This document shows positions 51,189 to 60,118 of a stretch of 64,000 bases of DNA, piece after piece; the first letter of the stretch is position 1; each line of letters begins with the position of its first letter. Made by a program: the position numbers and the translations under genes. Origin of the DNA: Chitinophagales bacterium. Lineage in GTDB: Bacteria; Bacteroidota; Bacteroidia; Chitinophagales; Chitinophagaceae. The stretch is taken from assembly GCA_017303415.1 (NCBI GenBank), contig JAFLBJ010000001.1, positions 1,984,001 through 2,048,000 on the forward strand, read 5' to 3'. Below the pieces are notes generated by a model. It had not been told where the DNA came from. It was given only the letters and a program-made list of their open reading frames with translations, and searched no databases.

Positions 51189-52381
51189 ATCTCAAACCAA
51201 CAAAAACTCCCCCCCACCCATTCTTTATCCTTATTATACCTGACACCGATCATTTTTCCTTTGCTTAATCGGGCGAGGTGATTGGTAGGGACGGGGCGGT
51301 CCATACCTTCTTTCCAAAAATAAAAAATGCGGATCTCTACCTTGGCCGGATCATCCGGCGTTTCGATGACCTCGGCATATTTTACTTTTCGTTGCAGGAT
51401 CCAGTTCTCCGGTTCTTTTACCTTTTGTATATCTTCTTCTGTTACATCGATCACAACACCCTGGCCGGCAAAGGAGAACAGGGGTTTTAAAACATAATTC
51501 TCCAGATCTGCCGGTACCTGTTTTATCTCATGTAAAAAATAAGTGGGTGGGATATAAGGATGATGAATAAATGGAATGGTGTATTTGCTGATGCGGTAGA
51601 ACCAATTGGGGTGAGGCGCCCATTCCACTTCAAGGGGTTCAAAAAGGATCTTCCCCTTTTCCCGGACCTCGGGTGTCTGCTGTTGAAGATCGTCAAAGAT
51701 GAGGCGGTTATAGATGCGGTGAATGGGTGTCTTAACCCCTTCCCGCATATAGAAAAGTTTATTTCCTTCTTTGATCAATTCGGTCAGGCATACCGGTTGG
51801 ATGCCGAAGAAATCCTGTGTACAATAAAAGTCGATCCTTGTCTTTTGCTGATGTGGAAAAATCTCCAGCAGGATCACATTTTCGGGAGCATGATCACCCA
51901 GTACGATCTCCCGGAATAATTTCAAATAGCTGGCCCTTTCAAATCCGCCCAGGTAATCCGAGAAACCCGGGGGCTTGGGAAAATACTTATCAAATATTTC
52001 AGGCAATATGACCTCATAGGCAAAGAGTGTTGGGAAGCCCTGCATCTCGATCAATTGCGGTTCATAATCCCCTTGTTCATTTACACAGACCCCAAAATCA
52101 AAGGCAATGAAATGAGCCTGTTCATTTTCGCAGGGAACGGAGAGCGAAGGAGGTACCGCCGCAGCGGTCATGTTTTTAAATTCCGGGTTAAGGATCACAT
52201 CCACGATGCTTTCACAGGCATCGATCATTTTTGCTGTGAATTCCTTGGGTACAAAGACCGGGGTTTCTGCCACCCGGAATTCAATTGCCCCCGGATGGAG
52301 GGCATTGAGTTCTTTCAAAAAGGCCTCATATTTTTCCTGGGTAAAAGATTGGTTGAAGGCTTTGCGCAGTGCAGGGATCAT
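51185..52381 (-). CDS. ATP-grasp-like protein of unknown substrate
   Basis: A 398-residue cytoplasmic protein without signal or helices. The C-terminal half shows ATP-grasp traits: ENYVLKPLFSFAGQGVVIDV resembles the nucleotide-binding Lys-Pro and Gly-rich loop, followed by NWILQRKV and VEIRIFYFW with the acidic metal-binding residues. The N-terminal half carries DFGVCVNEQGDYEPQLIEMQ, similar to circularly permuted ATP-grasp ligases such as the glutathionylspermidine-synthase group. This assignment rests on motif pattern and needs a profile search. It is convergent with tex. The hydrolase and amidotransferase genes next door are not in the same operon. Confidence 0.5.
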   Translation of the reverse strand: MIPALRKAFNQSFTQEKYEAFLKELNALHPGAIEFRVAETPVFVPKEFTAKMIDACESIVDVILNPEFKNMTAAAVPPSLSVPCENEQAHFIAFDFGVCVNEQGDYEPQLIEMQGFPTLFAYEVILPEIFDKYFPKPPGFSDYLGGFERASYLKLFREIVLGDHAPENVILLEIFPHQQKTRIDFYCTQDFFGIQPVCLTELIKEGNKLFYMREGVKTPIHRIYNRLIFDDLQQQTPEVREKGKILFEPLEVEWAPHPNWFYRISKYTIPFIHHPYIPPTYFLHEIKQVPADLENYVLKPLFSFAGQGVVIDVTEEDIQKVKEPENWILQRKVKYAEVIETPDDPAKVEIRIFYFWKEGMDRPVPTNHLARLSKGKMIGVRYNKDKEWVGGSFCWFEM

Positions 52382-52433
52382 ACTGATTGTTGTATTTTTT
52401 TGTCACGATGCATTCATCGGGTAAACATGAGAA

Positions 52434-53456
52434 CTAAAAACTTCCGTTATCCACCTCTTTGATAAAGGATATCACCCCCGGAAAAAAATGTTCCTGGTCA
52501 TCCCACATGCAAAGATGGCTTCCATTAGGGCAAAATAAATATTTTCCTTTTTGCACCATCTCACTTTGTTTTTTCATGGTCTCGGGGTCCATGGTATCAT
52601 ATTTAGCTCCTACCATCAGGGTGGGGACAGAGATATCTTTAAGCCGGTCCTTGATATCCCAGGAAATCAACCGACCGCCTGTTTTGAATTCACTCGGCCC
52701 CTGCATCATCACATAGATTTCCTTGTTATAATGCTTAAAGGAGCGATTAACCGGTTCGGGCCATTCTGCCAGACGGCAAATATGTTTGGAATAATACTCA
52801 CTGAATACAAGTTCCTGATAAACGGGATTGTCAAATTCACCACGGGCTTCGTAGCCCTGCAGGGAATCCACCAGAGAGGCCCGCATATCTTTTCTTAAAA
52901 CAAGATTATATTTTTCATAATCCGGAATACTCGCCATCATATTGCAAACGATCAGTCCTTTCAGATTTTGCTGATATTTTAATGCATACTCCATGGCCAG
53001 AATACCTCCCCAGGAATTGCCCAGCACATAGAAATTCTGTTTATCAGCCCCAATGGCTTTTCGAACCTGCTCTACTTCTTCCACAAATCGTTCAGTCATC
53101 CACAAGGAGCTATCCTTAGGCTGATCACTGTAGTAGGATCCCAATTGATCATACTCATAAAATTCAAATCCTTCCTTGGGGAAATAGCTTTCAAAACATT
53201 CCATGTATTCATGGGTAAAAGCAGGCCCGCCGTGAAGCAACAAGACTTTGATCCTTGGGTTGTTGCCAAAACGTTTTGTCCAAACTTTGAATTTTCCAAC
53301 CGGTGTTTCAATGGGTATCATCTGTATCCCGGCTGTCTTGATCCCTTTTTCTTCCCAATCAAAATAGCCTCCTTTTTCCATGGCCTTGTCTTTTTCGGGT
53401 AGTTGACAGGCCAGAAAGGGGAGGAGCAATAAAAGGGGCAGCAGTTTGGTGCGCAT
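52434..53456 (-). CDS. Alpha/beta-hydrolase lipoprotein (proline iminopeptidase-like)
   Basis: A 340-residue protein with a lipoprotein signal (TKLLPLLLLLPFLAC) and an alpha/beta-hydrolase domain. The oxyanion region is LLLHGGPAFTHEY, the nucleophile elbow GNSWGG, the acid lies in VGAKYDTMDPETM, and the His in CPNGSHLCMWDD. This pattern is that of proline iminopeptidases and related peptidases (MEROPS S33). It probably acts in the periplasm or at the outer membrane on short peptides. The frame runs 56 codons further upstream, into the divergent gene; ATG at 53456 (or 53462) gives the signal peptide. Confidence 0.85.
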   Translation of the reverse strand: MRTKLLPLLLLLPFLACQLPEKDKAMEKGGYFDWEEKGIKTAGIQMIPIETPVGKFKVWTKRFGNNPRIKVLLLHGGPAFTHEYMECFESYFPKEGFEFYEYDQLGSYYSDQPKDSSLWMTERFVEEVEQVRKAIGADKQNFYVLGNSWGGILAMEYALKYQQNLKGLIVCNMMASIPDYEKYNLVLRKDMRASLVDSLQGYEARGEFDNPVYQELVFSEYYSKHICRLAEWPEPVNRSFKHYNKEIYVMMQGPSEFKTGGRLISWDIKDRLKDISVPTLMVGAKYDTMDPETMKKQSEMVQKGKYLFCPNGSHLCMWDDQEHFFPGVISFIKEVDNGSF

Positions 53457-53494
53457 ATGCATGATTTTCCAATGAATGTACTTAAAAAAATCAT

Positions 53495-53502
53495 TATGTT
53501 TG
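53495..53502 (+). promoter_or_regulatory. -7 box abutting the glutamine amidotransferase gene
   Basis: TATGTTTG matches TAnnTTTG and ends 5 bases before the ATG at 53508, again predicting a leaderless transcript and deciding the start over the frame opening at 53457. Confidence 0.5.
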
Positions 53503-53507
53503 CGCCC

Positions 53508-54338
53508 ATGTTGACAGAAGCCCGGAAGATCCGAATTGCTATTCTCGACCTGTATGAAGGACATCCCAATCAGGGTATGCGTTGTCTTCGCGAGATCATC
53601 AATCAATGGGGGGAATTTCAGCACCTGGAGACAGAATATCAGGAGTTTGATGTGCGGCTGAAGAACGAAGTGCCGGATATGTCTTTTGATATCTACATTT
53701 CCAGCGGTGGGCCGGGCAGTCCTCTCGAATCACGCTATTCCGATTGGGAAGCGGCCTATTTTTCCTGGTTAAAAGAACTGGAACGGTGGAATGAGAACCC
53801 GGATCATGTGCAGAAGAAATTCGTATTTTTTATTTGCCATTCCTTCCAATTGGTTTGCAGGCACTACAATGTGGCACTGGTGACCAAACGCAAATCAACA
53901 GCCTTTGGTGTTTTTCCAATTCATATGCTGGATGATGAAGGCCAGGAACCTGTTTTCGATGGACTGAAAGATCCTTTTTATTCCGTAGATAGCCGGGACT
54001 ATCAGGTGATCCAACCTAACCACTCTTTGTTAAAAAAGATGGGTGCCCGAATTCTTTGTATTGAAAAGAACCGGCCACATGTGCCGTATGAAAGGGCCGT
54101 GATGGGCGTGCGGTTCAATCCCTATATGATCGGTACGCAGTTTCACCCCGAAGCAGATGCCGTGGGTATGAGTATGTACCTTCAAACAGAAGACAAGAAA
54201 AAGACCGTGATCGAAAACCATGGAGAAGAAAAATGGAAGAGCATGATCGAACACCTGAATGACCCCGACAAGATCATGTGGACCTATTCACATATTTTAC
54301 CTAATTTTTTGAGCCAGGCGGCGAGATATGAAGCGTGA
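53508..54338 (+). CDS. Class I glutamine amidotransferase domain protein
   Basis: A 276-residue protein of the GMP-synthase amidotransferase fold. The catalytic triad is visible as Cys110 in FICHSFQL and His213/Glu215 in GTQFHPEAD, with the oxyanion motif SSGGPGSP (65-72). It is longer than a bare GATase domain, with a C-terminal helix-rich tail (about 225-276). Which synthase uses the released ammonia is unknown, and there is no synthase domain in this chain. It is divergent from the hydrolase gene. The last codons and the TGA lie in a family D palindrome. Confidence 0.85.
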   Translation: MLTEARKIRIAILDLYEGHPNQGMRCLREIINQWGEFQHLETEYQEFDVRLKNEVPDMSFDIYISSGGPGSPLESRYSDWEAAYFSWLKELERWNENPDHVQKKFVFFICHSFQLVCRHYNVALVTKRKSTAFGVFPIHMLDDEGQEPVFDGLKDPFYSVDSRDYQVIQPNHSLLKKMGARILCIEKNRPHVPYERAVMGVRFNPYMIGTQFHPEADAVGMSMYLQTEDKKKTVIENHGEEKWKSMIEHLNDPDKIMWTYSHILPNFLSQAARYEA

Positions 54339-54390
54339 ATCGTGAGACGTGAGTAAGAACCCCACTCACGCCTCACGATTCACGTCTCAC
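54334..54390. repeat. Heptamer palindrome, family D (third copy)
   Basis: CGTGAATCGTGAGACGTGAG pairs with a right arm of CTCACGCCTCACGATTCACG units around a spacer of about 10 bases. The TGA of the amidotransferase gene (54336-54338) and the TGA of the convergent 95-residue gene (54380-54382, minus) both lie in its arms. Confidence 0.8.
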
Positions 54391-54667
54391 CCCTCACCAT
54401 TGATGTCACTTCCTCAATCGTTTCCGCCAACATTTTTTCCTTACTCAAAATCCAATCCGGTATTTTCCGTCCGGGTATTTTCCAACCCTTCTCTTCACGC
54501 GCCATGGAGAACATGATCCGTTCTCCCCGGTCGTCCACCACATCCACCGAGAACCCTGAAGAAGCCGGGTTGTCTTTATTGAATTGTCGGAAATTAAATT
54601 CCCTTAACCTTCCGGCCGCATTGATCAGCCGGGTAAATTGTATCATCTTCACAAATCGTATATCCAT
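54380..54667 (-). CDS. Small hypothetical protein
   Basis: A 95-residue basic cytoplasmic protein without signal or helices. The conserved-looking start MDIRFVKMIQFTRLINAAGR continues LREFNFRQ, and the middle VDVVDDRGERIMFSM suggests strands followed by a helical end (EKMLAETIEEVTSMV). No family is recognised. A minus-strand TAATTTTG (54738-54745), about 70 bases upstream, may be its -7 box. The 240 bases upstream hold no other gene; a TCAGG-6-CCTGA dyad near 54747-54762 could be an operator but is weak. Confidence 0.6.
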   Translation of the reverse strand: MDIRFVKMIQFTRLINAAGRLREFNFRQFNKDNPASSGFSVDVVDDRGERIMFSMAREEKGWKIPGRKIPDWILSKEKMLAETIEEVTSMVRGET

Positions 54668-54908
54668 CGGCTTTGGTTTGTAAGGTCAATCCCATCAATT
54701 TCTATGCAAATACGCCGGTTTTGTGGATAACTCATGCCAAAATTATCAGGGTATAGCCTGATCGAGGTTTTTCGCGGAGATTTACGAAAATATATGGGTA
54801 ACCAAATTCGGATTTTTTCACACATGTATCATCGGGCCATGGGGTATTTCGCTTCAGGCAAATAAGGCTTCAGGCAGTCTGTAAGTCATGAATAAATGTT
54901 AGGCTAAC

Positions 54909-57314
54909 CTATCCGCCTACCCGGTTGATCTCTTCTTCTGCGCCACTGGATGAGCGACGGGAAGGCTTATTATTTTTTCCAAATCGCCAGGAAAGAGAAA
55001 GGTTGACCAATCGGGTATCCCTTTTGAGGATAAAATATTCGGTGGATTGCTCAAAGTCGGTCAATCCTTCCATACGAACGGTGTAAAGCAGGTCACGGGC
55101 ATTCAATTTCAACGTACCCTTATTCTTCCATATTTGTTTGGCCAGTCCCAGCGATAGCTGTCCGGTGGGTTCCAGTACCTCCTGAATGTCGTTTTGGTTT
55201 CGGCTGATATAAAACCCTGTACATTCGGCTGTCCAACCTTTTCCTAACCGGAATTGATTGTTCATATTGACCTGGAACTGGTAAATACTGGCCCGGATGG
55301 GTTTCCACAATTCCCCTTCGATGACCTTGTGATTAAAAATCGTCTCCAGGGTTAGTGACCACCATTTTGCCGGATCCAGTTGTGCGCTAATGGATAAACC
55401 CCATACCTGGAGTTTACCAATATTCCCTTCGGTATATTTTACCAGTCCGGTAGCGGTATCCGAATAGAAGATCTGAGAGATATAGTCGCGTGTCTGGCTA
55501 TAACTCACACTGGTATTGAGTTTTTCCTTGTAGGTATGACCCAATTCCCAGTTCCAGGCATATTGAGGCAGAAAATAGGGATTCCCTTGCTGATAGGTGT
55601 ATTTGTTGATAACAAATACAAAGGGGTTTAATTTTTGAAAGGCAGGCCGGTCGATCCTTCTGCCCATGGTCAGGCTTAATTGATTGGAACTATCCAACTG
55701 GTATTGAAGAAAAAGACTGGGGAAGAGACTGTTATACTTTCTGGTGAAAGAAGAATCCGGGTTTATGGCATTCCCCAGTTGATGACCGGTGTATTGGGTA
55801 TGCTCATACCGAAGACCGCTCTGGAGGTTCCAGCGGCCCACTTCTTTTTTAAGGGTAAGATAGGCAGCATGAATGGTTTCGCGGTACTTGAAGTGATTGG
55901 ATTTGCCCAGATCTTCTTCCCATCCATTGCCGAGGTCCATGGCATATTGGGCAATATTCTCCGTGGTAATGCGCGCCGATTTCCAGCCGGTTTCCAATAT
56001 GAGTTGTTTGTCAAACTTGTGTTCATAATCCAGCTTCCCGGTATAGATCCGTATCGTTGAGGGGATATGCCCATTGATCATTTCCAGATAACCTCCCGGG
56101 CCGCTCACCTCATTTTCGAATAATTGGTCATTGATGATCCGGTAACGGAAATGATCAAGGTCGATGGATAAATTTCCCCGTTCGCCAAATTGGTGACGGC
56201 CATTGAGGTTGATGCCACTGTTTCGCCAGTCAGTTGTGTTCTCTCCATAGGTATGGATGACTGAATCTGACTGTCCATTTGGCCCCAGCCATAAGGCATC
56301 GCTCCGGCTTCTGCTGTATCGCGAGAGATTCGTGGTTGTTACAGTCAATCCGATCGAGGTATGCTTGCCAATTTGTTGATCAATACCCGTTCGCACGGTC
56401 TGCGTAAGTCCACCTCCCTCTGTAAGAAAGGGTTGGTCAAGTTGCGATTCAGGGGTAACATTATCCGGGGCATAATAGGTGCGCAAGGCAAACATGTCCA
56501 TGAAATTCCTGTTTGCATTCATGGTGTAGTTAAAGAACAGGTTGGTACTGTTCTTTTTGTAATTCAGCAGCAGGCTATTATTTGACTTGGGTAACCGGCC
56601 CTGCCCATACGAAACGGTCAGGCTGCCATTCCATCCATCCTGTTTGTTCTTCTTGGTTTTAATATTGATGATCCCGGCATTTCCCGCTGCATCATATCGC
56701 GCCGGTGGATTATCCATGATCTCAATAACATCTACCTGAGAAGCATTCATGCCGGAGAGAAGATTGCTCAGATCGGCCCCGCTGACATATACCTGTTTAT
56801 CATCGATCAATATCAATACACCCGATTTCCCCTTCAGACTTATATTCCCATTTCGGTCGATGGTGATACCCGGAGATTTTTCCAATACCTCCATTACGGT
56901 GGCCCCGGCATTTGTGATGCCTGCATCTACATTGACGATCGTCTTATCGGCCAGTATCCTTACCGGTGGTTTACGCGAGGTAACCTGCACCTCTTTCAGC
57001 GTAGCGATCTCTTTGGATAATTGTATTGAGATTTCCATGCCCGTGGAAGGGAAAGGCAGGGACTTTGTTTGATATCCTATCAGGCTCGCCCGTATTACAA
57101 GTTCACCGCTTGTTTTGGTAGAAAATAATCCACGCCCCAGTGAATCGGTAAAAAGTCGCGTGACCTGTGTGGAATCTGATGGAAGCAGGACCTCAATCGT
57201 GACATGGGCCAAGGGTTTGCCTGACTCATCCACAACCAGGACAGTTCTTTGTTGCTGGCCCTGGGCAAAAATTGTGGCCAGGGTTAATAACAGAAGTAGG
57301 AGAGGCTTAGACAT
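54909..57314 (-). CDS. TonB-dependent receptor, outer membrane beta-barrel family
   Basis: An 801-residue receptor-like protein: signal peptide (to about 20), carboxypeptidase-regulatory domain (about 22-105), short plug (VNVDAGITNAGATVMEVLEK, then GVLILIDDKQVYVSGADLS) and the OMP_b-brl_3-type barrel (from about 330). The early barrel shows KNKQDGWNGSLTVSYGQGR and later LSLTMGRRIDRPAFQKLNPF, typical of this Bacteroidota branch, which often lacks a strong TonB box and has no known ligand. It is monocistronic, with no obvious -7 box, and diverges from the small hypothetical gene at 57496. Confidence 0.88.
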   Translation of the reverse strand: MSKPLLLLLLTLATIFAQGQQQRTVLVVDESGKPLAHVTIEVLLPSDSTQVTRLFTDSLGRGLFSTKTSGELVIRASLIGYQTKSLPFPSTGMEISIQLSKEIATLKEVQVTSRKPPVRILADKTIVNVDAGITNAGATVMEVLEKSPGITIDRNGNISLKGKSGVLILIDDKQVYVSGADLSNLLSGMNASQVDVIEIMDNPPARYDAAGNAGIINIKTKKNKQDGWNGSLTVSYGQGRLPKSNNSLLLNYKKNSTNLFFNYTMNANRNFMDMFALRTYYAPDNVTPESQLDQPFLTEGGGLTQTVRTGIDQQIGKHTSIGLTVTTTNLSRYSRSRSDALWLGPNGQSDSVIHTYGENTTDWRNSGINLNGRHQFGERGNLSIDLDHFRYRIINDQLFENEVSGPGGYLEMINGHIPSTIRIYTGKLDYEHKFDKQLILETGWKSARITTENIAQYAMDLGNGWEEDLGKSNHFKYRETIHAAYLTLKKEVGRWNLQSGLRYEHTQYTGHQLGNAINPDSSFTRKYNSLFPSLFLQYQLDSSNQLSLTMGRRIDRPAFQKLNPFVFVINKYTYQQGNPYFLPQYAWNWELGHTYKEKLNTSVSYSQTRDYISQIFYSDTATGLVKYTEGNIGKLQVWGLSISAQLDPAKWWSLTLETIFNHKVIEGELWKPIRASIYQFQVNMNNQFRLGKGWTAECTGFYISRNQNDIQEVLEPTGQLSLGLAKQIWKNKGTLKLNARDLLYTVRMEGLTDFEQSTEYFILKRDTRLVNLSLSWRFGKNNKPSRRSSSGAEEEINRVGG

Positions 57315-57495
57315 AACCGTGACAATATATCTAAATATTTGACGACAAAAAGGTGTTTTTATGCCAGTGGTGTTAAAGTAGGTACGAGTAACCCCCTAAT
57401 TTGTCCACCTTGCACAATAAGCGGCCGGGGAAAGAGTTTGAAATGTATTGACTTTCTGGTAAACTGTATTTTTTAAGACCTTAAAATCAGTGCAT

Positions 57496-58005
57496 ATGGA
57501 AAAGCGAATAACCGGTCTGCCGCACCCTATCCTTACACAAATGGTACACAACACAACCTCCTGGGTTGGGCATTTTGAGCATGATCCCCGAACCCGCGAA
57601 GCGGGTCAGGTATTCTCCTGTCCTGATGAAACAGAACTGGGGGGTATCCAAATTTTCTCCGATCTCGTCCATCACCCCGGCAGAGTCCTTTTGGAACTCT
57701 ACCGCTTTGACCTGGAAAACCAGGAATGGGGTCCATTACTTGCTTCCTCCGAAAGGCAGGTAGACAGGGAAGATGATTCTTCCTGGATCCAGTTCCGGGT
57801 AGACCCTGTTCACCTCGAAAAAGGGAGCCAGTATGGGTTTATCGTCAGTAGCCAGGAGGCCTTTGTGGCGCTTGGCGAAGCGGCGTGGCCTACCGATGCT
57901 TCCCATCCCTGGGGAAAAGAATGGTCGGCCAGTGATGTGGATGCTGACGGACATTTTTATGATCATTTCTCTCTGGCCTTCAAACTCGATCAGGAAAAGG
58001 AATAA
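57496..58005 (+). CDS. Hypothetical protein, possibly beta-sandwich
   Basis: A 169-residue soluble protein without signal peptide. The alternating pattern (QVFSCPDETELGGIQIFSDL, RVLLELYRFDLENQEWGPLL, WIQFRVDPVHLEKGSQYGFI) looks like a jelly-roll or carbohydrate-binding-like beta-sandwich, followed by a Trp-rich end (GKEWSASDVDADGHFYDHF) that could bind calcium through its acidic DVDADG stretch. No family is recognised. It lies 52 bases before the sialate esterase gene on the same strand. The ATG at 57496 is preferred over a GTG two codons earlier. Confidence 0.6.
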   Translation: MEKRITGLPHPILTQMVHNTTSWVGHFEHDPRTREAGQVFSCPDETELGGIQIFSDLVHHPGRVLLELYRFDLENQEWGPLLASSERQVDREDDSSWIQFRVDPVHLEKGSQYGFIVSSQEAFVALGEAAWPTDASHPWGKEWSASDVDADGHFYDHFSLAFKLDQEKE

Positions 58006-58057
58006 TTATAAAAATTAGAAAGGTGATTTACCTTTAGTGCCATCAAAAACCTGGCAC

Positions 58058-59989
58058 ATGAGATCTCTTTTTGTTTTGCTTCTCTCCTTGCTGCTGATCA
58101 ATAAGGCCGATGGTCAGCTTCGGCTTCCTGCGCTTTTTTCTGATCATATGGTCCTGCAACGTGACCAAAGCACCCACGTCTGGGGATGGGCTGCTCCCGA
58201 TACGGAAGTACAGGTGGAATTTATGAGCAAGATCTATTCGGTCTATGCGAATGCCCGAGGGCAATGGTCAGTTTACCTCGAACCTGTTAAAGGCGGGGTT
58301 ATTGGAACCCTCGTTATCCGTTCAGGTAAGGAGACCCTTTCCTTCAGCGATGTGGTAGGTGGTGAGGTATGGGTTTGCAGTGGCCAGAGCAATATGGAAT
58401 GGCGAATGGATATGCTTCCAACCACCTATCCGGAAGAGCTCAAAACAGCGAAGAATGACCAACTCCGGTTTATTACCGTAAACAAATCTTTAGCAACCTC
58501 TGCCAATGAGGACCTGGATATTCAATACCCGTGGACCTCGATCAGTCCCGCTACAGTGGGTCATTGCTCCGCGGTGGCGTATTGGTTTGGTAAGAAACTC
58601 CAAAAAGAACTCAACGTACCTGTTGGCCTGATCGTTACCGCCTGGGGCGGTACGCCTGCAGAAGCCTGGACCTCTTTTGAAGGGCTCTATGGATTTCCGC
58701 ATTACCAGCAGGTTTATCGGGATAAGATCAGGCCGATGGACCTGGCCAATCTTTCCCAAAAGAAAAAAGAACTCTACCAGCAATTCCTCGAACAGATTAA
58801 AGCCAGTGCTGATTATTCCCGCAAAGTACTTCAACCGGGATTTGATGATGCGCAATGGAAGGAAATGGTTTTGCCACGTCCCTGGGAGGAAATGGGTTAT
58901 CCCGCCCTCGATGGGATTGTCACCTATCGAATCCGTTTTACGGTAAATAAATCCGATGCAGGTAAGCCTGCGGTGCTTAATACACCAGGGATCGACGATA
59001 TTGATTCTACCTACCTGAACGGTACTTTTCTGGGTACAACCTCTGTTTGGGATAAACCCAGGACCTATACCATTCCAGCCGGTGTGCTAAAGGCAGGGAC
59101 AAATATTCTTGCTGTCCGGGTACAGGATAACCAGGGGGGTGGGGGATTTGCAGCGGTACCGGAAAAGTTTCATGTAAAGGTGGGTAATAAGATTATTCCC
59201 CTGTCCGGAAAAGCGAAGTTTGAGATCATTGCCGAATTAAAAGACCTTACCGCAGGACATGGTGCCATTGAACACCAGCCTTCGGTACTCTACAACGCGA
59301 TGATCGCCCCGATCATCCCGCTTCGATTCAAAGGCGCTATCTGGTACCAGGGAGAAAGCAATGCCAATACAAAGGAGCAATCCCTGGAATACAGGCAGCT
59401 CTTTCCCGCCATGATCCGCGATTGGAGAAATAAAGCAGGAAATGATTTTCCCTTTTTGTTTGTTCAATTGGCTTCCTTTGGCGCGGTGACAAAAGAACCT
59501 GTAGAAAGCAACTGGGCCCTTTTACGCGAAGCACAATTGTTTACGCTTCAACTTCCCAACACCGGCATGGCCGTTACAACGGATGTAGGAAATCCGCTGG
59601 ATATTCATCCTGTACGCAAGCAGGAAGTGGGCGAACGATTGGCAGCAGAGGCCATGCATACCACCTATGGGAAAATGGAGCTGGTGAGTCAGGGGCCAAT
59701 GTTTACATACGCGACAACAGAGGGGGATAAAATGACGCTTACGTTTACGCATATTGGTTCCGGATTGGAGGCAAGAGGCGGCGTATTAAAACATTTTGCT
59801 GTTGCCGGAGAAGATAGAAAATTCTATTGGGCGGACGCTACGATCAAAGACAACAAGGTGGTTCTAAGTTGTAAACAAGTGCCCAAACCAGTGGCTGTTC
59901 GTTATGCATGGTCAGACAGCCCGATAGATGCCAATTTGTTCAATAAGGAAGGATTTCCGGCTTCTCCATTTCGTACCGATAGTTGGTAG
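58058..59989 (+). CDS. Sialate O-acetylesterase-like secreted esterase
   Basis: A 643-residue secreted SGNH-type esterase of the sialate-O-acetylesterase family, which removes acetyl groups from sialic acids or other glycans. It has a signal peptide (cleavage near ADGQ), then VWVCSGQSNMEWRMDML with the catalytic Ser near residue 111, GLIVTAWGGTPAEAW, an inserted beta-sandwich (about 285-370), WYQGESNANTKEQS, and the DIHPVRKQEVGERLA block (about 515) carrying the catalytic His. All motifs are present. The natural start is the ATG at 58058; a GTG seven codons earlier is in frame. It may work with outer membrane receptors on host or plant glycans (inference). Confidence 0.88.
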   Translation: MRSLFVLLLSLLLINKADGQLRLPALFSDHMVLQRDQSTHVWGWAAPDTEVQVEFMSKIYSVYANARGQWSVYLEPVKGGVIGTLVIRSGKETLSFSDVVGGEVWVCSGQSNMEWRMDMLPTTYPEELKTAKNDQLRFITVNKSLATSANEDLDIQYPWTSISPATVGHCSAVAYWFGKKLQKELNVPVGLIVTAWGGTPAEAWTSFEGLYGFPHYQQVYRDKIRPMDLANLSQKKKELYQQFLEQIKASADYSRKVLQPGFDDAQWKEMVLPRPWEEMGYPALDGIVTYRIRFTVNKSDAGKPAVLNTPGIDDIDSTYLNGTFLGTTSVWDKPRTYTIPAGVLKAGTNILAVRVQDNQGGGGFAAVPEKFHVKVGNKIIPLSGKAKFEIIAELKDLTAGHGAIEHQPSVLYNAMIAPIIPLRFKGAIWYQGESNANTKEQSLEYRQLFPAMIRDWRNKAGNDFPFLFVQLASFGAVTKEPVESNWALLREAQLFTLQLPNTGMAVTTDVGNPLDIHPVRKQEVGERLAAEAMHTTYGKMELVSQGPMFTYATTEGDKMTLTFTHIGSGLEARGGVLKHFAVAGEDRKFYWADATIKDNKVVLSCKQVPKPVAVRYAWSDSPIDANLFNKEGFPASPFRTDSW

Positions 59990-60015
59990 GTAGTATTAGA
60001 CGGACTAAAGAATAA

Positions 60016-60056
60016 AAAAAGGATGGCACAAACATTAAGTTTGTGCCATCCTTTTT
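60016..60056. terminator. Bidirectional terminator between the esterase and ahcY
   Basis: An 18-bp stem (AAAAAGGATGGCACAAAC and its complement) with a 5-base loop ATTAA and flanking A/T runs on both strands, between convergent genes. Confidence 0.9.
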
Positions 60057-60118
60057 AATATGAAAAATTTAAAGATCGGAGGTAACTGTGAAAACCTTGT
60101 AATCGATCTTTTCAGCAA

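Noticed and set aside
53457-53624. Upstream extensions of the hydrolase and amidotransferase frames
   Set aside because: They overlap each other in opposite directions. The hydrolase signal peptide and the -7 box of the amidotransferase gene place the starts at 53456 and 53508.
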